DNA of 64,000 nt, taken from Sporolactobacillus kofuensis. Its GTDB lineage: Bacteria; Bacillota; Bacilli; Bacillales; Sporolactobacillaceae. A program made the position numbers and the translations under genes. The notes under the pieces are model-generated. The model was not told where the DNA came from. It saw only the letters and a program-made list of their open reading frames with translations, and made no database searches. The stretch lies in the NCBI RefSeq assembly GCF_042660205.1, contig NZ_JBHSTQ010000001.1, forward strand, positions 248,001-312,000, in the 5' to 3' direction. Shown piece by piece: positions 33,922-42,950 of this stretch. How positions within the stretch are numbered: position 1 is the stretch's first letter; each line of letters starts with the position of its first letter.

Positions 33922-35640
33922 TTAAACTGGTTTTTTTTGCTGTAAAAAGTGTTTCAGTTGATCAATGGGCCATGTATTGAGGACGTTCTCCGGCTTGATT
34001 CCGGCACGGATCGCTGTCTCTACACCGAGCTTCATATCCTCCATCATCTTCAAAGAATGACTGTCTGTATCAATGGCAATCTTCACCCCGGCCTCTTGCA
34101 CTTTTCCTAGCCACTTCGACGATAGATCAAGACGGAAGCGGCTTGCATTCAATTCAAGAGCCGTGCCGGTCTCAGCGGCAAGCGCAATCAATGCTTCAAC
34201 ATCCACGGCATAGCCTCGACGTTTTCCTAACATCCGACCCGTGGGATGAGCAATTAGTCGCACATAAGGATTTCGACAAGCATTTTCCAAACGTTTCATG
34301 ATTTGCTTCTTGTCTTGGGAAAAAGAGGAATGGATGGATGCAATCACGAAGTCCAATTGTCTAAGTATGTCATCCGGATAATCCAATCGTCCATCCGGTA
34401 GAATATCCATTTCTACTCCGGAAAAAAGCGTAAAGTCCTTATTACTTTCATTTATGCTTGATACTTCATTAATTTGTTTCTCCAAACGCTCAATCGATAA
34501 GCCGTTTGCGACCCGTAACGAGCGAGAATGATCGGTCAGGCAGGCATATCTATACCCACGCGCGCGCATCGCCTCTACCATCTCTTCGATCGTATGTGCC
34601 CCGTCACTCCAAGTGGAGTGCATATGTAGGTCGCCTTTAATATTGGAAAGGGAAATTAGAGGCAAGGGGCCTATTTTCGCACGATCTAATTCATCTCGAC
34701 CTGCACGTGCCTGAGGAGGAATAAAATTTAAGCCAAAATAACGATAAACTTCTGCCTCGTTCTGAAATACTTTGGTTGTCCCGTCTTCCTTCTCGATCCC
34801 ATATTCACTGATCTTTTCATTGCGCTCCTTTGCAAGACGTCGAAGAAGGACGTTATGTTCCTTCGAACCGGTGAAATGGAGCAGCATCGATGCAAAAGTT
34901 TCCGCTGTTGCAAAACGAAAATCAACCGACACTTGATTGTGATCATCCAGCAGGACGGTCATTTTCGCCTCGCCTTGCCCAATGATCTCATGAATCGGTA
35001 ACTTCTGGAGCAAATCCTCAGCTGCTTGTTTCGGGTCTGATGTCTCAACAACAAAATCAAGGTCTTTCATTGTTTCTTTTGCTCGGCGTAAACTACCGGC
35101 ACGCGAGAATCGATGCACATGGTCACAAGATTGAAGTGCCCGTTCTATTTGTTCCGCAAGATCAAGCATGTAGGGAATTGGCAGGACACTCGGACGATGC
35201 TGTTGCTCTTTCAATGCCTCAAGGAGATTTCCCTCCGTTTTCGCACCAAATCCTGAGAGTTGGCTGACCTTGCCTTGTTCGCATGCTTCCTGCAGTGAAG
35301 ACTGATCAGTAATGCCCAGTTCTCTATACAGTTTTCCAATCTTTTTTCCACCAAGACCTGGAAGGTTGCGCAACGGTAAGAGTCCGGAAGGGATCTCCTT
35401 AACAAGGTCCTGCAATACTGTTGATTTCCCACTTGTCACTAAATCCGTAATCACTTGGGCGGTTGAACGACCAATTCCTTTTAGTTCACTTAAATTTTCA
35501 ATTTCGTCCATTGATCTCGGATCATTCTCCAGAGCGAGGCCTGCACGATGGTAAGCTGCTATTTTAAACGGGTTTTCACCTTTTATTTCCAAATATAAGG
35601 CAATCAAATCAAGATGTTCAATAATTTGTTTCTTATTCAT
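33922..35640 (-). CDS. polX: DNA polymerase X with PHP exonuclease domain
   Basis: A repair polymerase that fills short gaps, with a 3'-5' exonuclease domain. The order is helix-hairpin-helix motifs (SELKGIGRSTAQVI, LRNLPGLGGKKIG), the polymerase palm with DLDFVVETSD and SVDFRFA aspartates, and a C-terminal PHP domain (GDLHMHSTWSDGAHT, LTDHSRSL, IAHPTGR, IDTDSHS). The 572-residue length matches B. subtilis PolX. AAGGTG precedes the ATG by seven bases. It lies between cvpA and mutS2. Confidence 0.95.
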   Translation of the reverse strand: MNKKQIIEHLDLIALYLEIKGENPFKIAAYHRAGLALENDPRSMDEIENLSELKGIGRSTAQVITDLVTSGKSTVLQDLVKEIPSGLLPLRNLPGLGGKKIGKLYRELGITDQSSLQEACEQGKVSQLSGFGAKTEGNLLEALKEQQHRPSVLPIPYMLDLAEQIERALQSCDHVHRFSRAGSLRRAKETMKDLDFVVETSDPKQAAEDLLQKLPIHEIIGQGEAKMTVLLDDHNQVSVDFRFATAETFASMLLHFTGSKEHNVLLRRLAKERNEKISEYGIEKEDGTTKVFQNEAEVYRYFGLNFIPPQARAGRDELDRAKIGPLPLISLSNIKGDLHMHSTWSDGAHTIEEMVEAMRARGYRYACLTDHSRSLRVANGLSIERLEKQINEVSSINESNKDFTLFSGVEMDILPDGRLDYPDDILRQLDFVIASIHSSFSQDKKQIMKRLENACRNPYVRLIAHPTGRMLGKRRGYAVDVEALIALAAETGTALELNASRFRLDLSSKWLGKVQEAGVKIAIDTDSHSLKMMEDMKLGVETAIRAGIKPENVLNTWPIDQLKHFLQQKKPV

Positions 35641-35689
35641 TCAAAGTCACCTTTTCAGAACGCATAACATCAGATAAATATATTTTCGT

Positions 35690-36241
35690 TTAAATAAACC
35701 AACCAGCAAATGCGACCCACATGTCCTTGAACATCTTCGAAAATACCGGGGTATGTGCAATCATTGATTGGGCAAGCGATGATTGGTGAATGGCTGATTG
35801 AATTTCACCTACCGGCGTTAACGAACCGGCAAACAGCAAGAAGAACACGATGAGATACACTTCAATAAAACCAAACAATCCACCACTTAAATGGTTCACA
35901 GATCTCACGATTGGTAACTCTGCAAGAAAATTAAGCATCGATCCAAAGATATTCAAAATGATCTTAACGGCTAGAAACAGGATCACAAATGCAATTGCCC
36001 GATAATACGCAGTCTGGAGATCCATGTTCCCTAGAAATTGGAACATATCACTTTGTTGCGCAGAAGTCGGGAACGGAATCCAAAATTTCAAAGTTCCTGC
36101 AAGAGGTTTGACATACATCATTGCGATAATATAAGCCACAACAAACCCTGCCAGATGCACAAGTTGTAAGATTAAACCGCGCCTGAATCCCATAAAAAAA
36201 CCGGAGACAAGAATGACAAGGAGTATCAAGTTCAAGAGCAT
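35690..36241 (-). CDS. cvpA: CvpA family membrane protein (YshB-like)
   Basis: A four-helix membrane protein of the CvpA family. E. coli CvpA affects colicin V export and envelope stress; its role in Bacilli is unsettled. The segment MGFRRGLILQLVHLAGFVVAY is typical. I start it at ATG 36241, the position that matches YshB-type N-termini, 183 residues; an ATG at 36274 is possible. In B. subtilis zapA and rnhC lie between this gene and pheT; here they are absent and repeat copy R6 is found instead. Confidence 0.82.
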   Translation of the reverse strand: MLLNLILLVILVSGFFMGFRRGLILQLVHLAGFVVAYIIAMMYVKPLAGTLKFWIPFPTSAQQSDMFQFLGNMDLQTAYYRAIAFVILFLAVKIILNIFGSMLNFLAELPIVRSVNHLSGGLFGFIEVYLIVFFLLFAGSLTPVGEIQSAIHQSSLAQSMIAHTPVFSKMFKDMWVAFAGWFI

Positions 36242-36395
36242 AAGATCTATCCCAACTTTCGTAATTAGCATCATAAGAAGTACTACCGATCACAGAAGAA
36301 AAGGTACCTTTAGTAAGATTCGGCAAATGGTGCCGCTTTTTGCTTTTATCATATCAGAAACTTGAGAGTATGAAAAATAAAGTTATCAATTTATC

Positions 36396-36560
36396 AGAAG
36401 AACTGGGCAAAACGCCCAGTTCTTATTTTGATTCAATTCCGCTTTGCTTGATTGCTTGCCTCGGTGATCGTGAGCTTCCTCGGTCACAACCTGCGATCTC
36501 CGGGTCTCACTTGTCTCGCGATCACCAGGACGCTCCTAGGCGCCGCGCAGCTCACTTCAT
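36396..36560 (+). repeat. Interspersed repeat, copy R6 with a perfect left hairpin
   Basis: AAGAACTGGGC at 36398-36408 and GCCCAGTTCTT at 36414-36424 form a perfect 11-bp stem followed by ATTTTG, then the core with GATTGCTTGCC, TCGTGAGC, GGGTCTCAC and GGCGCCGCGCAGCTC. It lies between cvpA and pheT. Confidence 0.8.
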
Positions 36561-36589
36561 TTTTAAGCCAAAAACTTTAATACTGTCTT

Positions 36590-36632
36590 ATTTTAAATAA
36601 AACCGGAGGAGGCTCATGCCCACACCGGTTTC
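36590..36632 (-). terminator. pheT terminator
   Basis: AAACCGG and CCGGTTT close a loop that includes GGAGGAGGCTCATG. A TTATTTAAAATAA stretch follows on the minus strand. Confidence 0.6.
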
Positions 36633-36643
36633 ATTTCATTATA

Positions 36644-39055
36644 TTAACCTCTCAGTTCTGCTCCAAATTGTTCTGCACAGGCACTGACAATCTTCTCATG
36701 AATGGCATTCACTTCATCATCCGTTAAGGTCCGTTCCGGATCAAAATACACAAGTGAGAAAGCCATAGATTTTTCATCATCCGCAACGTGATCGCCCTCA
36801 TAAACATCAAAGAGGCGCACAGATTTGAGGAGCGGTGAACCATTTTCCTTAATGACACGGTTAAGGTCTGAAGCAGCAACTGTTCGTTTAACGACTAATG
36901 CGATGTCACGTGTTGTCGAAGGGAAACGTGGCAAAATATGATAATCAATCGCAGGTTCCCCATGACGCAGCAGTGATTCAATAGCAATTTCAAACACATA
37001 GGTTTCATTGAGTCCGTGGTTAGCTTGTACCTTAGGATGCAGGGCACCAACATAACCAATCACTCGCCCATTGAATAAAATATCTGCGGTTTGGCCAGGG
37101 TGCATCCCTTCTCTTTTAGAAGGCTGATAGTCGATTTGATCACTAACCGCTAACGCATCAAACAGAGTTTCAACCATTCCTTTTGCTGAGAAGAAATCTA
37201 CGTCCGTTGATTCACCTTCCCAATTTCGTTCAGTCCGTTTACCTGTGATGATTCCGGCCAAATGCTCTTCTTCAGCAGGCCTTGGATCACCGCTAACCGG
37301 AAGGAATACTTTTCCGATTTCATAGAACTTCACATTCGGCATCTGTCGATTCAGATGATATTGGACAACGTTAAGCAGTTGAGGAACAATACTTTGCCGA
37401 AGCGCCCCATGTTCCTCGCTCATCGGCCAAATGACTTGAGTTGGTGCCGTATCTCTCGTCTCAACCGCATAGGAGGAAGCATTTTCCTTTGTTGTCAAAG
37501 AATAGGTGTAGACCTGGCTCAACCCGATACTTTCCATCAATAGCTCCACTCTTCGGCGCATCTTCTGATACGGTGTCAGTGCTGCGTGCGATGATGTACC
37601 CTCAGGAAGCGTTGCAAGAATGTGATTATACCCGAAAATCCTACCGACTTCTTCAACTAGATCTTCTGGAATCGTGACATCAAACCGTCTTGCAGGTACG
37701 GATACATGCATGATTTCGCCTTCTCCTGTAACAGAGAAATTCAACCTTTTTAAGGTACCGGTAATTTGTTCACAAGTCAGATCCGAACCAAGCACTTGAT
37801 TAATCTTCTGCCATGGCATTGTGATCTTATGTTCCGGCACTGTACGTTTTCCTTTTTCTACGATCCCTTTGAGCACACGCGCATGAGCAAACTTTGTAAG
37901 CAATTCTGCGGCACGGTCTGCAGCACGTGCAACGCGGTTCCGATCTATCCCTTTTTCATAACGGCTGCTGGCATCAGAACGCAAGGATAGTCGAGCGGCC
38001 GTTTTGCGGATGGTCATTGGATCAAACACTGCAGCTTCGAGCAGAACAGATTCAGTAGACGCGGAAACTTCTGTATTTTGGCCACCCATAACACCGGCAA
38101 GTGCAACACCTTTATGCCCATTCGTAATGAGCAAGTCATGAGCATTCAGCGCTCTTTTTTTCCCATCTAAAGTCGTTAATTCTTCATTGTCCCCTGCAAA
38201 GCGAACAGACACATGATTGGACCCGAACTTGTCATAATCAAAAGTATGCAACGGTTGACCATATTCCAACATCACATAATTAGAAATGTCCACGACATTA
38301 CTAATTGGACGGACACCGGCTGCGATCAAGCGCAATTGCATCCAGCGCGGTGAGGGTAAGATTTTAATACCTGTCATCATTCGTGCACTGTAATAAGGAA
38401 CTTTATCCTCGGCATCAACCGTGATACGAACCTTTTCAGCAGTTTCTTGATCCGTTTCCTCAACTACCGGCTCTTTAATTTGAACCGGTCGATCGAGAAT
38501 GGCGCTCACTTCATAGGCAACACCGATCATGTTCATACAGTGGGCACTGTTCACAAGAATATCCAAGTCGAGAATGGCATCATCGAGATTCAAGTAAGGC
38601 AGTGCATCTTCACCCACCGGTACTTCATCGTCAAAAACATAAATGCCGTCTTCGTAAGGTGCCAAAGCCTTATCGACGCCCAGTTCACTCAGTGCGCATA
38701 ACATACCGTTCGATTCCACACCTCGAAATTTTGACCGCCTGATCTTGACATTACCCGCAATCCTTGCACCGTTCGTGGCAACCGGAACCTTCTGTCCCGC
38801 CGCAACATTCGGTGCACCGCAGACGATCTGCACCGTTTCCGATCCTAAATTAACTTGGCACACGTGCAGATGATCCGAATCAGGATGCGGCTCACATGTT
38901 AACACTTCACCGATGACAATGCCCTTCAAGCCTTCCCCCGGATAGTTAATATGTTCGACCTCAATACCGGCATTCGTAATTTTATCTGCTAATTGTTCCG
39001 GCGTCACTCCGCTTAAATCTACATATTCTTTCAACCACTTATAGGAAACCAGCAT
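36644..39055 (-). CDS. pheT: Phenylalanyl-tRNA synthetase beta subunit
   Basis: Large subunit of the alpha2-beta2 enzyme; it holds the editing site and tRNA-binding parts. In order: an N-terminal EMAP-II/OB domain (GIVIGEVLTCEPHPDSDHLH), B5 and B3/4 domains, a catalytic-like core (FDVTIPEDLVEEVGRIFGYN) and a C-terminal ferredoxin-like anticodon-binding domain (PRFPSTTRDIALVV). At 803 residues it has the normal length. AAGGGAGAG precedes the ATG, 15 bases after the pheS stop. Confidence 0.97.
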   Translation of the reverse strand: MLVSYKWLKEYVDLSGVTPEQLADKITNAGIEVEHINYPGEGLKGIVIGEVLTCEPHPDSDHLHVCQVNLGSETVQIVCGAPNVAAGQKVPVATNGARIAGNVKIRRSKFRGVESNGMLCALSELGVDKALAPYEDGIYVFDDEVPVGEDALPYLNLDDAILDLDILVNSAHCMNMIGVAYEVSAILDRPVQIKEPVVEETDQETAEKVRITVDAEDKVPYYSARMMTGIKILPSPRWMQLRLIAAGVRPISNVVDISNYVMLEYGQPLHTFDYDKFGSNHVSVRFAGDNEELTTLDGKKRALNAHDLLITNGHKGVALAGVMGGQNTEVSASTESVLLEAAVFDPMTIRKTAARLSLRSDASSRYEKGIDRNRVARAADRAAELLTKFAHARVLKGIVEKGKRTVPEHKITMPWQKINQVLGSDLTCEQITGTLKRLNFSVTGEGEIMHVSVPARRFDVTIPEDLVEEVGRIFGYNHILATLPEGTSSHAALTPYQKMRRRVELLMESIGLSQVYTYSLTTKENASSYAVETRDTAPTQVIWPMSEEHGALRQSIVPQLLNVVQYHLNRQMPNVKFYEIGKVFLPVSGDPRPAEEEHLAGIITGKRTERNWEGESTDVDFFSAKGMVETLFDALAVSDQIDYQPSKREGMHPGQTADILFNGRVIGYVGALHPKVQANHGLNETYVFEIAIESLLRHGEPAIDYHILPRFPSTTRDIALVVKRTVAASDLNRVIKENGSPLLKSVRLFDVYEGDHVADDEKSMAFSLVYFDPERTLTDDEVNAIHEKIVSACAEQFGAELRG

Positions 39056-39070
39056 GTTAATCTCTCCCTT

Positions 39071-40108
39071 TTACGCCCGATTAAATTGTTTCAGAAAACG
39101 AATATCGTCCGTATAGAAATTTCGAATATCTTCAATCCCGTATTTCAGCATGGCAATGCGTTCGGGTCCCATCCCAAATGCAAAACCGGTGTACTCGCTT
39201 GGATCAAACCCGGACATCCGCAGCACATTCGGATGAACCATACCGGCGCCAAGAATTTCAATCCAACCAGTACCTTTGCAGACTGAGCATCCATGTCCGC
39301 CGCACCTGAAGCAGGAAATATCCATCTCCACAGAGGGTTCAGTAAAAGGGAAGAAACTTGGACGCAGGCGAATCTCACGATCTGCTCCAAACATATGCTT
39401 CGCGAATACAGTCAAAATGCCTTTCAAATCACTTAGACGTACATTGTGGTCAACATAAAGACCTTCAATCTGCATAAACTGATGAGAGTGCGTGGCATCA
39501 TCATTATCCCGTCGATAGACCTTTCCTGGACAAATGACTTTAACAGGGCCAACACCCTTATGCTTTTCCAAGGTATGTGCCTGAACCGGTGAAGTGTGCG
39601 TACGCATCAACAGATCATCCGTAATATAGAAAGAATCCTGCATATCACGTGCCGGATGATCTTTCGGTAAGTTCAGTGCTTCGAAATTATAATAGTCTTG
39701 CTCAACTTCAGGTCCTTCTTCAATGGAGAACCCGAGACCAATAAAAAGGTCTTCTACCTCACGAATAATCGAACCAAGCAGATGATGATTCCCGGTTTCT
39801 GATTTTCTTCCCGGCAATGTGACATCAACTTTTTCTGATTCCAGCTTTGTTTCAAGCAATTTATTTTCTAGGTATGTTCGCTTCTCTTCAATTTTCGTCG
39901 CGATCATTTTTCGAACATCATTGGCAAGTTGTCCGATAACCGGTCGTTCCTCAGCTGAAAGCTTGCCCATTCCCTTCAAGACTTCTGTGATTGGCCCTTT
40001 TTTGCCAAGAAAACGGACATGAACCTCTTGAAGCGCCTTTAATCCATCTGCCGAACTGATGTGTTCGAACGCCTGCTCACGCAGTTCAAGCAATTTCTCT
40101 TTTAACAT
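39071..40108 (-). CDS. pheS: Phenylalanyl-tRNA synthetase alpha subunit
   Basis: Catalytic subunit that charges tRNA-Phe. It has an N-terminal coiled coil (1-90), class II motif 2 (FMQIEGLYVDHNV), the FRCGGHGCSVCKGTGWIEILG segment seen in Gram-positive PheS, and motif 3 (GFAFGMGPERIAML). Length is 345 residues. It is the first gene of pheS-pheT and is controlled by the T-box leader at 40149-40385. Confidence 0.97.
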   Translation of the reverse strand: MLKEKLLELREQAFEHISSADGLKALQEVHVRFLGKKGPITEVLKGMGKLSAEERPVIGQLANDVRKMIATKIEEKRTYLENKLLETKLESEKVDVTLPGRKSETGNHHLLGSIIREVEDLFIGLGFSIEEGPEVEQDYYNFEALNLPKDHPARDMQDSFYITDDLLMRTHTSPVQAHTLEKHKGVGPVKVICPGKVYRRDNDDATHSHQFMQIEGLYVDHNVRLSDLKGILTVFAKHMFGADREIRLRPSFFPFTEPSVEMDISCFRCGGHGCSVCKGTGWIEILGAGMVHPNVLRMSGFDPSEYTGFAFGMGPERIAMLKYGIEDIRNFYTDDIRFLKQFNRA

Positions 40109-40148
40109 CTCACTTCATCCCTTCACTTTTTGAACATCCTTAAAACCA

Positions 40149-40385
40149 AAAAAGCCCCGTCCCCAAAAAGGGACGAAGCGTCGCGGTACCACCCTTGTTG
40201 ACAGCATGAATGCTGCCCACTTATAAAACGTTTAACGGCGAAAGCCGGCCTATTCTAGACCGGCATTTCACCGGGTTCAAACGGCAACTCAAGAGTGAAT
40301 TCGTTCAACTCGTATCATGAGCATGCTTGCAGTCAATGACATACTCTCCCTGAATGGCGTCGTTGAATTACTAATCTCCATCACA
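40149..40385 (-). promoter_or_regulatory. T-box riboswitch (tRNA-Phe) upstream of pheST
   Basis: The minus strand has the T-box AGGGTGGTACCGCG (complement of 40182-40195), whose UGGU pairs with the ACCA end of tRNA-Phe, followed by a terminator (CGTCCC with GGGACG, then GGGCTTTTTT) at 40149-40176. A Stem I region contains GGGAGAGTA and a TTC triplet (complement of 40297-40299) suitable as the Phe specifier. Uncharged tRNA would allow read-through into pheST. Confidence 0.92.
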
Positions 40386-40475
40386 GTTATTTTATTCCTA
40401 TACGTTCATTGGAACGTGCTCAATGAACAACAAATCTTGTGACATTCTTTTCCTAGTATAGGCATTTTCATACAC

Positions 40476-41243
40476 TTATGCAAGCCCACCAGATTGAAGC
40501 CAATATAACAAAATCCCAGAGGCAACTGCAACATTCAGTGACTCTGCTCTTCCCGCCATTGGAATCTTGACCTGCTGATCCATTTCTGCCAACAGCTCCG
40601 GAGATGCGCCATTTCCTTCATTACCAACCACTAAACCAAAATAAGGACGTTCAACCGTTACCTTATGCAGTTCATCTCCTTGGAGCGAAGAGCCGTACAG
40701 TGGAATTTTCTGGTTTTTCATTTCATCTGCCAGACTAAATAAGTTGCGGTGGATCACCGGGAGATGAAAATGGGAACCTTGCGCGGAGCGTAACGTTTTC
40801 GCATTATAGCCATCGACACAGCCATCACCGAGAAAAACAGCATCCAAACCAAATGCATCGGCCGTTCGAATCAGTGTACCTAAGTTGCCCGGATCTTGAA
40901 CCCCATCCACCAACAAATAACGGCCTTGCTGTAATTGAATGGCTGACTGACTCATCTCACAAATGGCAATTATGCCTTGCGGCGTTTCTGTTTGAGACAG
41001 CTCAGTAAAGATCTTATGCGTGACCTGAAAAACTTCAATCGTGTCTAGCGGCCAATCCTGAGGAAGATGAAAAGCTTCATCGATCAAAATCGTATTGATT
41101 TGTTCTTTTGCAGAGAACACAGCTTCTTGGACAAGATGCGGGCCTTCAAGTAAATACTGTTGCTCGCGGTCACGCCATTTTCTTATTTTTAGTTTTTTCC
41201 ATAATTTCACTTTTTCGTTTTGTAAAGAAACCATTCGTCGCAC
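40476..41243 (-). CDS. ysgA: TrmH/SpoU-family rRNA 2'-O-methyltransferase (YsgA-like)
   Basis: A SPOUT methyltransferase likely to modify 23S rRNA. It has the N-terminal substrate-binding domain (EQQYLLEGPHLVQEA) and the three SpoU motifs: VQDPGNLGTLIRTADAFGLD, FGLVVGNEGNGASPEL and KIPMAGRAESLNVAVASGI. Length is 255 residues. The start is a GTG at 41243 with AAAGGGG nine bases upstream. It lies between sspI and pheS as in B. subtilis. Confidence 0.92.
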   Translation of the reverse strand: MRRMVSLQNEKVKLWKKLKIRKWRDREQQYLLEGPHLVQEAVFSAKEQINTILIDEAFHLPQDWPLDTIEVFQVTHKIFTELSQTETPQGIIAICEMSQSAIQLQQGRYLLVDGVQDPGNLGTLIRTADAFGLDAVFLGDGCVDGYNAKTLRSAQGSHFHLPVIHRNLFSLADEMKNQKIPLYGSSLQGDELHKVTVERPYFGLVVGNEGNGASPELLAEMDQQVKIPMAGRAESLNVAVASGILLYWLQSGGLA

Positions 41244-41267
41244 ACAAAAGAACCCCTTTAAAAACGG

Positions 41268-41297
41268 TACATAATTGCCCGCCTACTATCCATACTA
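41268..41297 (+). promoter_or_regulatory. Candidate sigma-G promoter of sspI
   Basis: CATACTA at 41291-41297 fits the sigma-G -10 (CATNHTA); about 18 bases upstream ACATA is near the -35 GHATR. B. subtilis sspI is a forespore sigma-G gene. Confidence 0.5.
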
Positions 41298-41345
41298 TAC
41301 CATATCACCAGCATTAAATGCTCAAAGAAAGGAGTTCGTGACCTA

Positions 41346-41549
41346 ATGGATTTAGACATTCGCCGTGCAGTGCTGCATAACTTATCGGGCAACAACAAAC
41401 AACAGCTTCAGGATACAGTTGTTGATGCAATTCAAGACGGTCAGGAGAAGATGCTTCCCGGCCTTGGTGTGCTCTTTGAAGTTCTGTGGAACAAATCGGA
41501 CAATACCTTTCGGGATCAGATGTTGACCCGTTTGGAACAAGGGGTATAA
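41346..41549 (+). CDS. sspI: Small acid-soluble spore protein I
   Basis: A minor SASP found in the spore core. The protein MDLDIRRAVLHNLSGNN and GQEKMLPGLGVLFEVLW match B. subtilis SspI closely. It has 67 residues. AAAGGAG lies 11 bases before the ATG. It is divergent from the rRNA methyltransferase gene, as in B. subtilis, and ends at a strong terminator (41576-41609). Confidence 0.95.
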   Translation: MDLDIRRAVLHNLSGNNKQQLQDTVVDAIQDGQEKMLPGLGVLFEVLWNKSDNTFRDQMLTRLEQGV

Positions 41550-41575
41550 ATGATTCATTCAAAAGAATACCGAAG

Positions 41576-41609
41576 AAATCGAGAGAGATCCTTCTCTCGA
41601 TTTTTTTTG
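41576..41609 (+). terminator. sspI terminator
   Basis: AATCGAGAGA and TCTCTCGATT pair around a short loop, followed by eight T. Confidence 0.92.
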
Positions 41610-41682
41610 TTGAATAGGATCTTATATTAACGAACCTATGTCAGCATCATAAACTAGTTAATAAAAACGTGGAGCTGATTAC

Positions 41683-42018
41683 ATGGCGGTATGGATCGAC
41701 ATTAAAACATCACTACATGAACTAAACCTATTCGATGATCATCGATTACTTAATACGTACCCCATTGGCGTCGGCAAGATGGTGACACCAACACCAGCCG
41801 GAACATACACAATTATTAATAAACAAGTGAATCCAGGCGGACCCTACGGCGGACTTTGGATGGGACTTTCACGGCCACACTATGGGATCCACGGAACAAA
41901 CGATCCGTCTTCGATTGGAAAAGATGTCTCACATGGCTGTATTCGACTCTTTAATTCAGATGTTCTTGAATTATCCTCTAAAGCTCCGGTCGGTACTCAA
42001 GTGGTCATCCATAGATGA
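41683..42018 (+). CDS. L,D-transpeptidase (YkuD domain)
   Basis: A minimal YkuD-domain enzyme of 111 residues that would make 3-3 crosslinks in peptidoglycan or attach proteins to it. The active-site motif is GIHGTNDPSSIGKDVSHGCI, with the catalytic Cys in SHGCIRL. It has no signal peptide and no LysM domain, so either it acts after mother-cell release in sporulation or it is exported some other way. GTGGAGCTGATTAC precedes the ATG. The neighbours sspI and two YjcZ-like genes favour a sporulation role. Confidence 0.85.
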   Translation: MAVWIDIKTSLHELNLFDDHRLLNTYPIGVGKMVTPTPAGTYTIINKQVNPGGPYGGLWMGLSRPHYGIHGTNDPSSIGKDVSHGCIRLFNSDVLELSSKAPVGTQVVIHR

Positions 42019-42115
42019 TCATAACCACCTGTACCCGTTCAGAGCTGAATAGTTCTTTCATTATTATTGTTTCATAATCTGGGCTTTTTCATTATTCCGC
42101 ATTGAGCCACCAACT

Positions 42116-42145
42116 CATATACTGGATTATCACGTGATGGGGAGG
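42116..42145 (+). promoter_or_regulatory. Shared promoter-leader module, copy 1
   Basis: CATATACTG at 42116-42124 (sigma-E/K-like -10) is followed 13 bases from its start by the palindrome ATCACGTGAT (42129-42138) and then GGGGAGG. The same order and spacing occurs upstream of the second YjcZ-like gene at 42660. Confidence 0.6.
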
Positions 42146-42153
42146 TGTAGACT

Positions 42154-42309
42154 TTGTATAATAATCAACCTTATTACGGCGGAGCTTCTGATTGCAAAGG
42201 TGGATACGGCGGATATGGCGGGTATGGCAACAACTGCTGCAGTAATTTTGCTTTAATCGTTGTTCTGTTCATTTTACTTATCATCGTTGGGGCAACCTTT
42301 GTTTATTAA
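42154..42309 (+). CDS. YjcZ-family small sporulation-type membrane protein
   Basis: A 51-residue protein with a Gly/Tyr-rich head (GGYGGYGGYGNNCC) and one hydrophobic helix FALIVVLFILLIIVGATFV, the YjcZ/SscA family pattern. SscA in B. subtilis is a 28-residue factor for spore coat assembly. The start is a TTG at 42154 with GGGGAGG upstream. It has a near-identical helix to the gene at 42700 and shares its promoter layout. A terminator follows at 42355-42384. Confidence 0.85.
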   Translation: MYNNQPYYGGASDCKGGYGGYGGYGNNCCSNFALIVVLFILLIIVGATFVY

Positions 42310-42354
42310 TCATTACCTAACCTTCATTAATAATCATCATGTCACTCCAATGAT

Positions 42355-42384
42355 TAGGGTACCTTGCACCAGGTACCCTTTTCC
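42355..42384 (+). terminator. Terminator after the first YjcZ-like gene
   Basis: AGGGTACC and GGTACCCT form the stem around TTGCACCA, then TTTTCC. Confidence 0.85.
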
Positions 42385-42401
42385 ATATATGCTAAGAAGA
42401 A

Positions 42402-42549
42402 TGGGGTAAAAACCGCCCAGTCCTTGATCTTGCATTGATTTTGCTTCGATTGCTCCTTGCCTGGGGCACCGTGAGCCTCCCCGAACACGCAAAAGTCTGC
42501 GGTATCTTGCCGGCACGTGATCTCGCAAGCGTCTCGCATCGCCACTTTT
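42402..42549 (+). repeat. Interspersed repeat, copy R7
   Basis: Left segment AAAACCGCCCAGTCCTTG, then TTGCTTCGATTGCTCCTTGCC, CACCGTGAGCCTCC and end GCGTCTCGCATCGCC. Here the right inner arm is CTTGC, which no longer pairs well with GTGAG. It lies between the two YjcZ-like genes. Confidence 0.8.
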
Positions 42550-42641
42550 GAATGAACATCGCACCTCAACGTTTTATTCATTCCTATCTTTCAACAAGTA
42601 ACACCCAAAAATTGGGCATTGGACTTATGCATTTGTCCCTT

Positions 42642-42689
42642 ACATTTCTGAACTTCTAACATAAGATGAACTATCATGTGATAAGGAGG
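42642..42689 (+). promoter_or_regulatory. Shared promoter-leader module, copy 2
   Basis: AC at 42642, 16 bases, then CATAAGATG at 42660-42668 fits sigma-K except for the last base. ATCATGTGAT at 42673-42682 and AAGGAGG follow at exactly the spacing seen in copy 1. Confidence 0.65.
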
Positions 42690-42699
42690 TTATTCACTC

Positions 42700-42798
42700 A
42701 TGGGCTATGATGGTGGATACAGCCACGGTAGTGGCTTTGCGTTGATCGTCGTTCTGTTCATTCTTTTGATCATTGTTGGCACAGCATTCTGCTACTAA
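42700..42798 (+). CDS. YjcZ-family small sporulation-type membrane protein
   Basis: A 32-residue peptide, MGYDGGYSHGSG followed by the helix FALIVVLFILLIIVGTAFCY. It is almost identical in its helix to the gene at 42154 and is in the size range of SscA, the coat-assembly peptide. AAGGAGG lies about 11 bases before the ATG. The promoter looks like sigma-K. A strong terminator at 42842-42876 closes the unit. Confidence 0.85.
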   Translation: MGYDGGYSHGSGFALIVVLFILLIIVGTAFCY

Positions 42799-42841
42799 TA
42801 ATGGAACTGTATAGCCACAAGTTCCATCACCTCTCGTGATT

Positions 42842-42876
42842 CGAGAGCACCTGTCACCCGGGTGCTCTCTTTTATT
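42842..42876 (+). terminator. Terminator after the second YjcZ-like gene
   Basis: GAGAGCACC and GGTGCTCTC pair around TGTCACCCG, then TTTTATTCTC. Confidence 0.88.
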
Positions 42877-42950
42877 CTCTCATGTACATCAATTAAAATG
42901 ATCAATCATTAACTTTGCATTTTCATCGCCTTCCATATTATATGTATTAG

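Noticed and set aside
40402..40417. Perfect inverted repeat ACGTTC/GAACGT upstream of the pheST T-box as an operator
   Set aside because: It is short, close to a possible promoter, and T-box control already explains regulation; nothing else supports it.
42337..42581. Two 75-codon minus-strand frames
   Set aside because: They overlap each other and repeat R7 in different frames; composition reflects the repeat.
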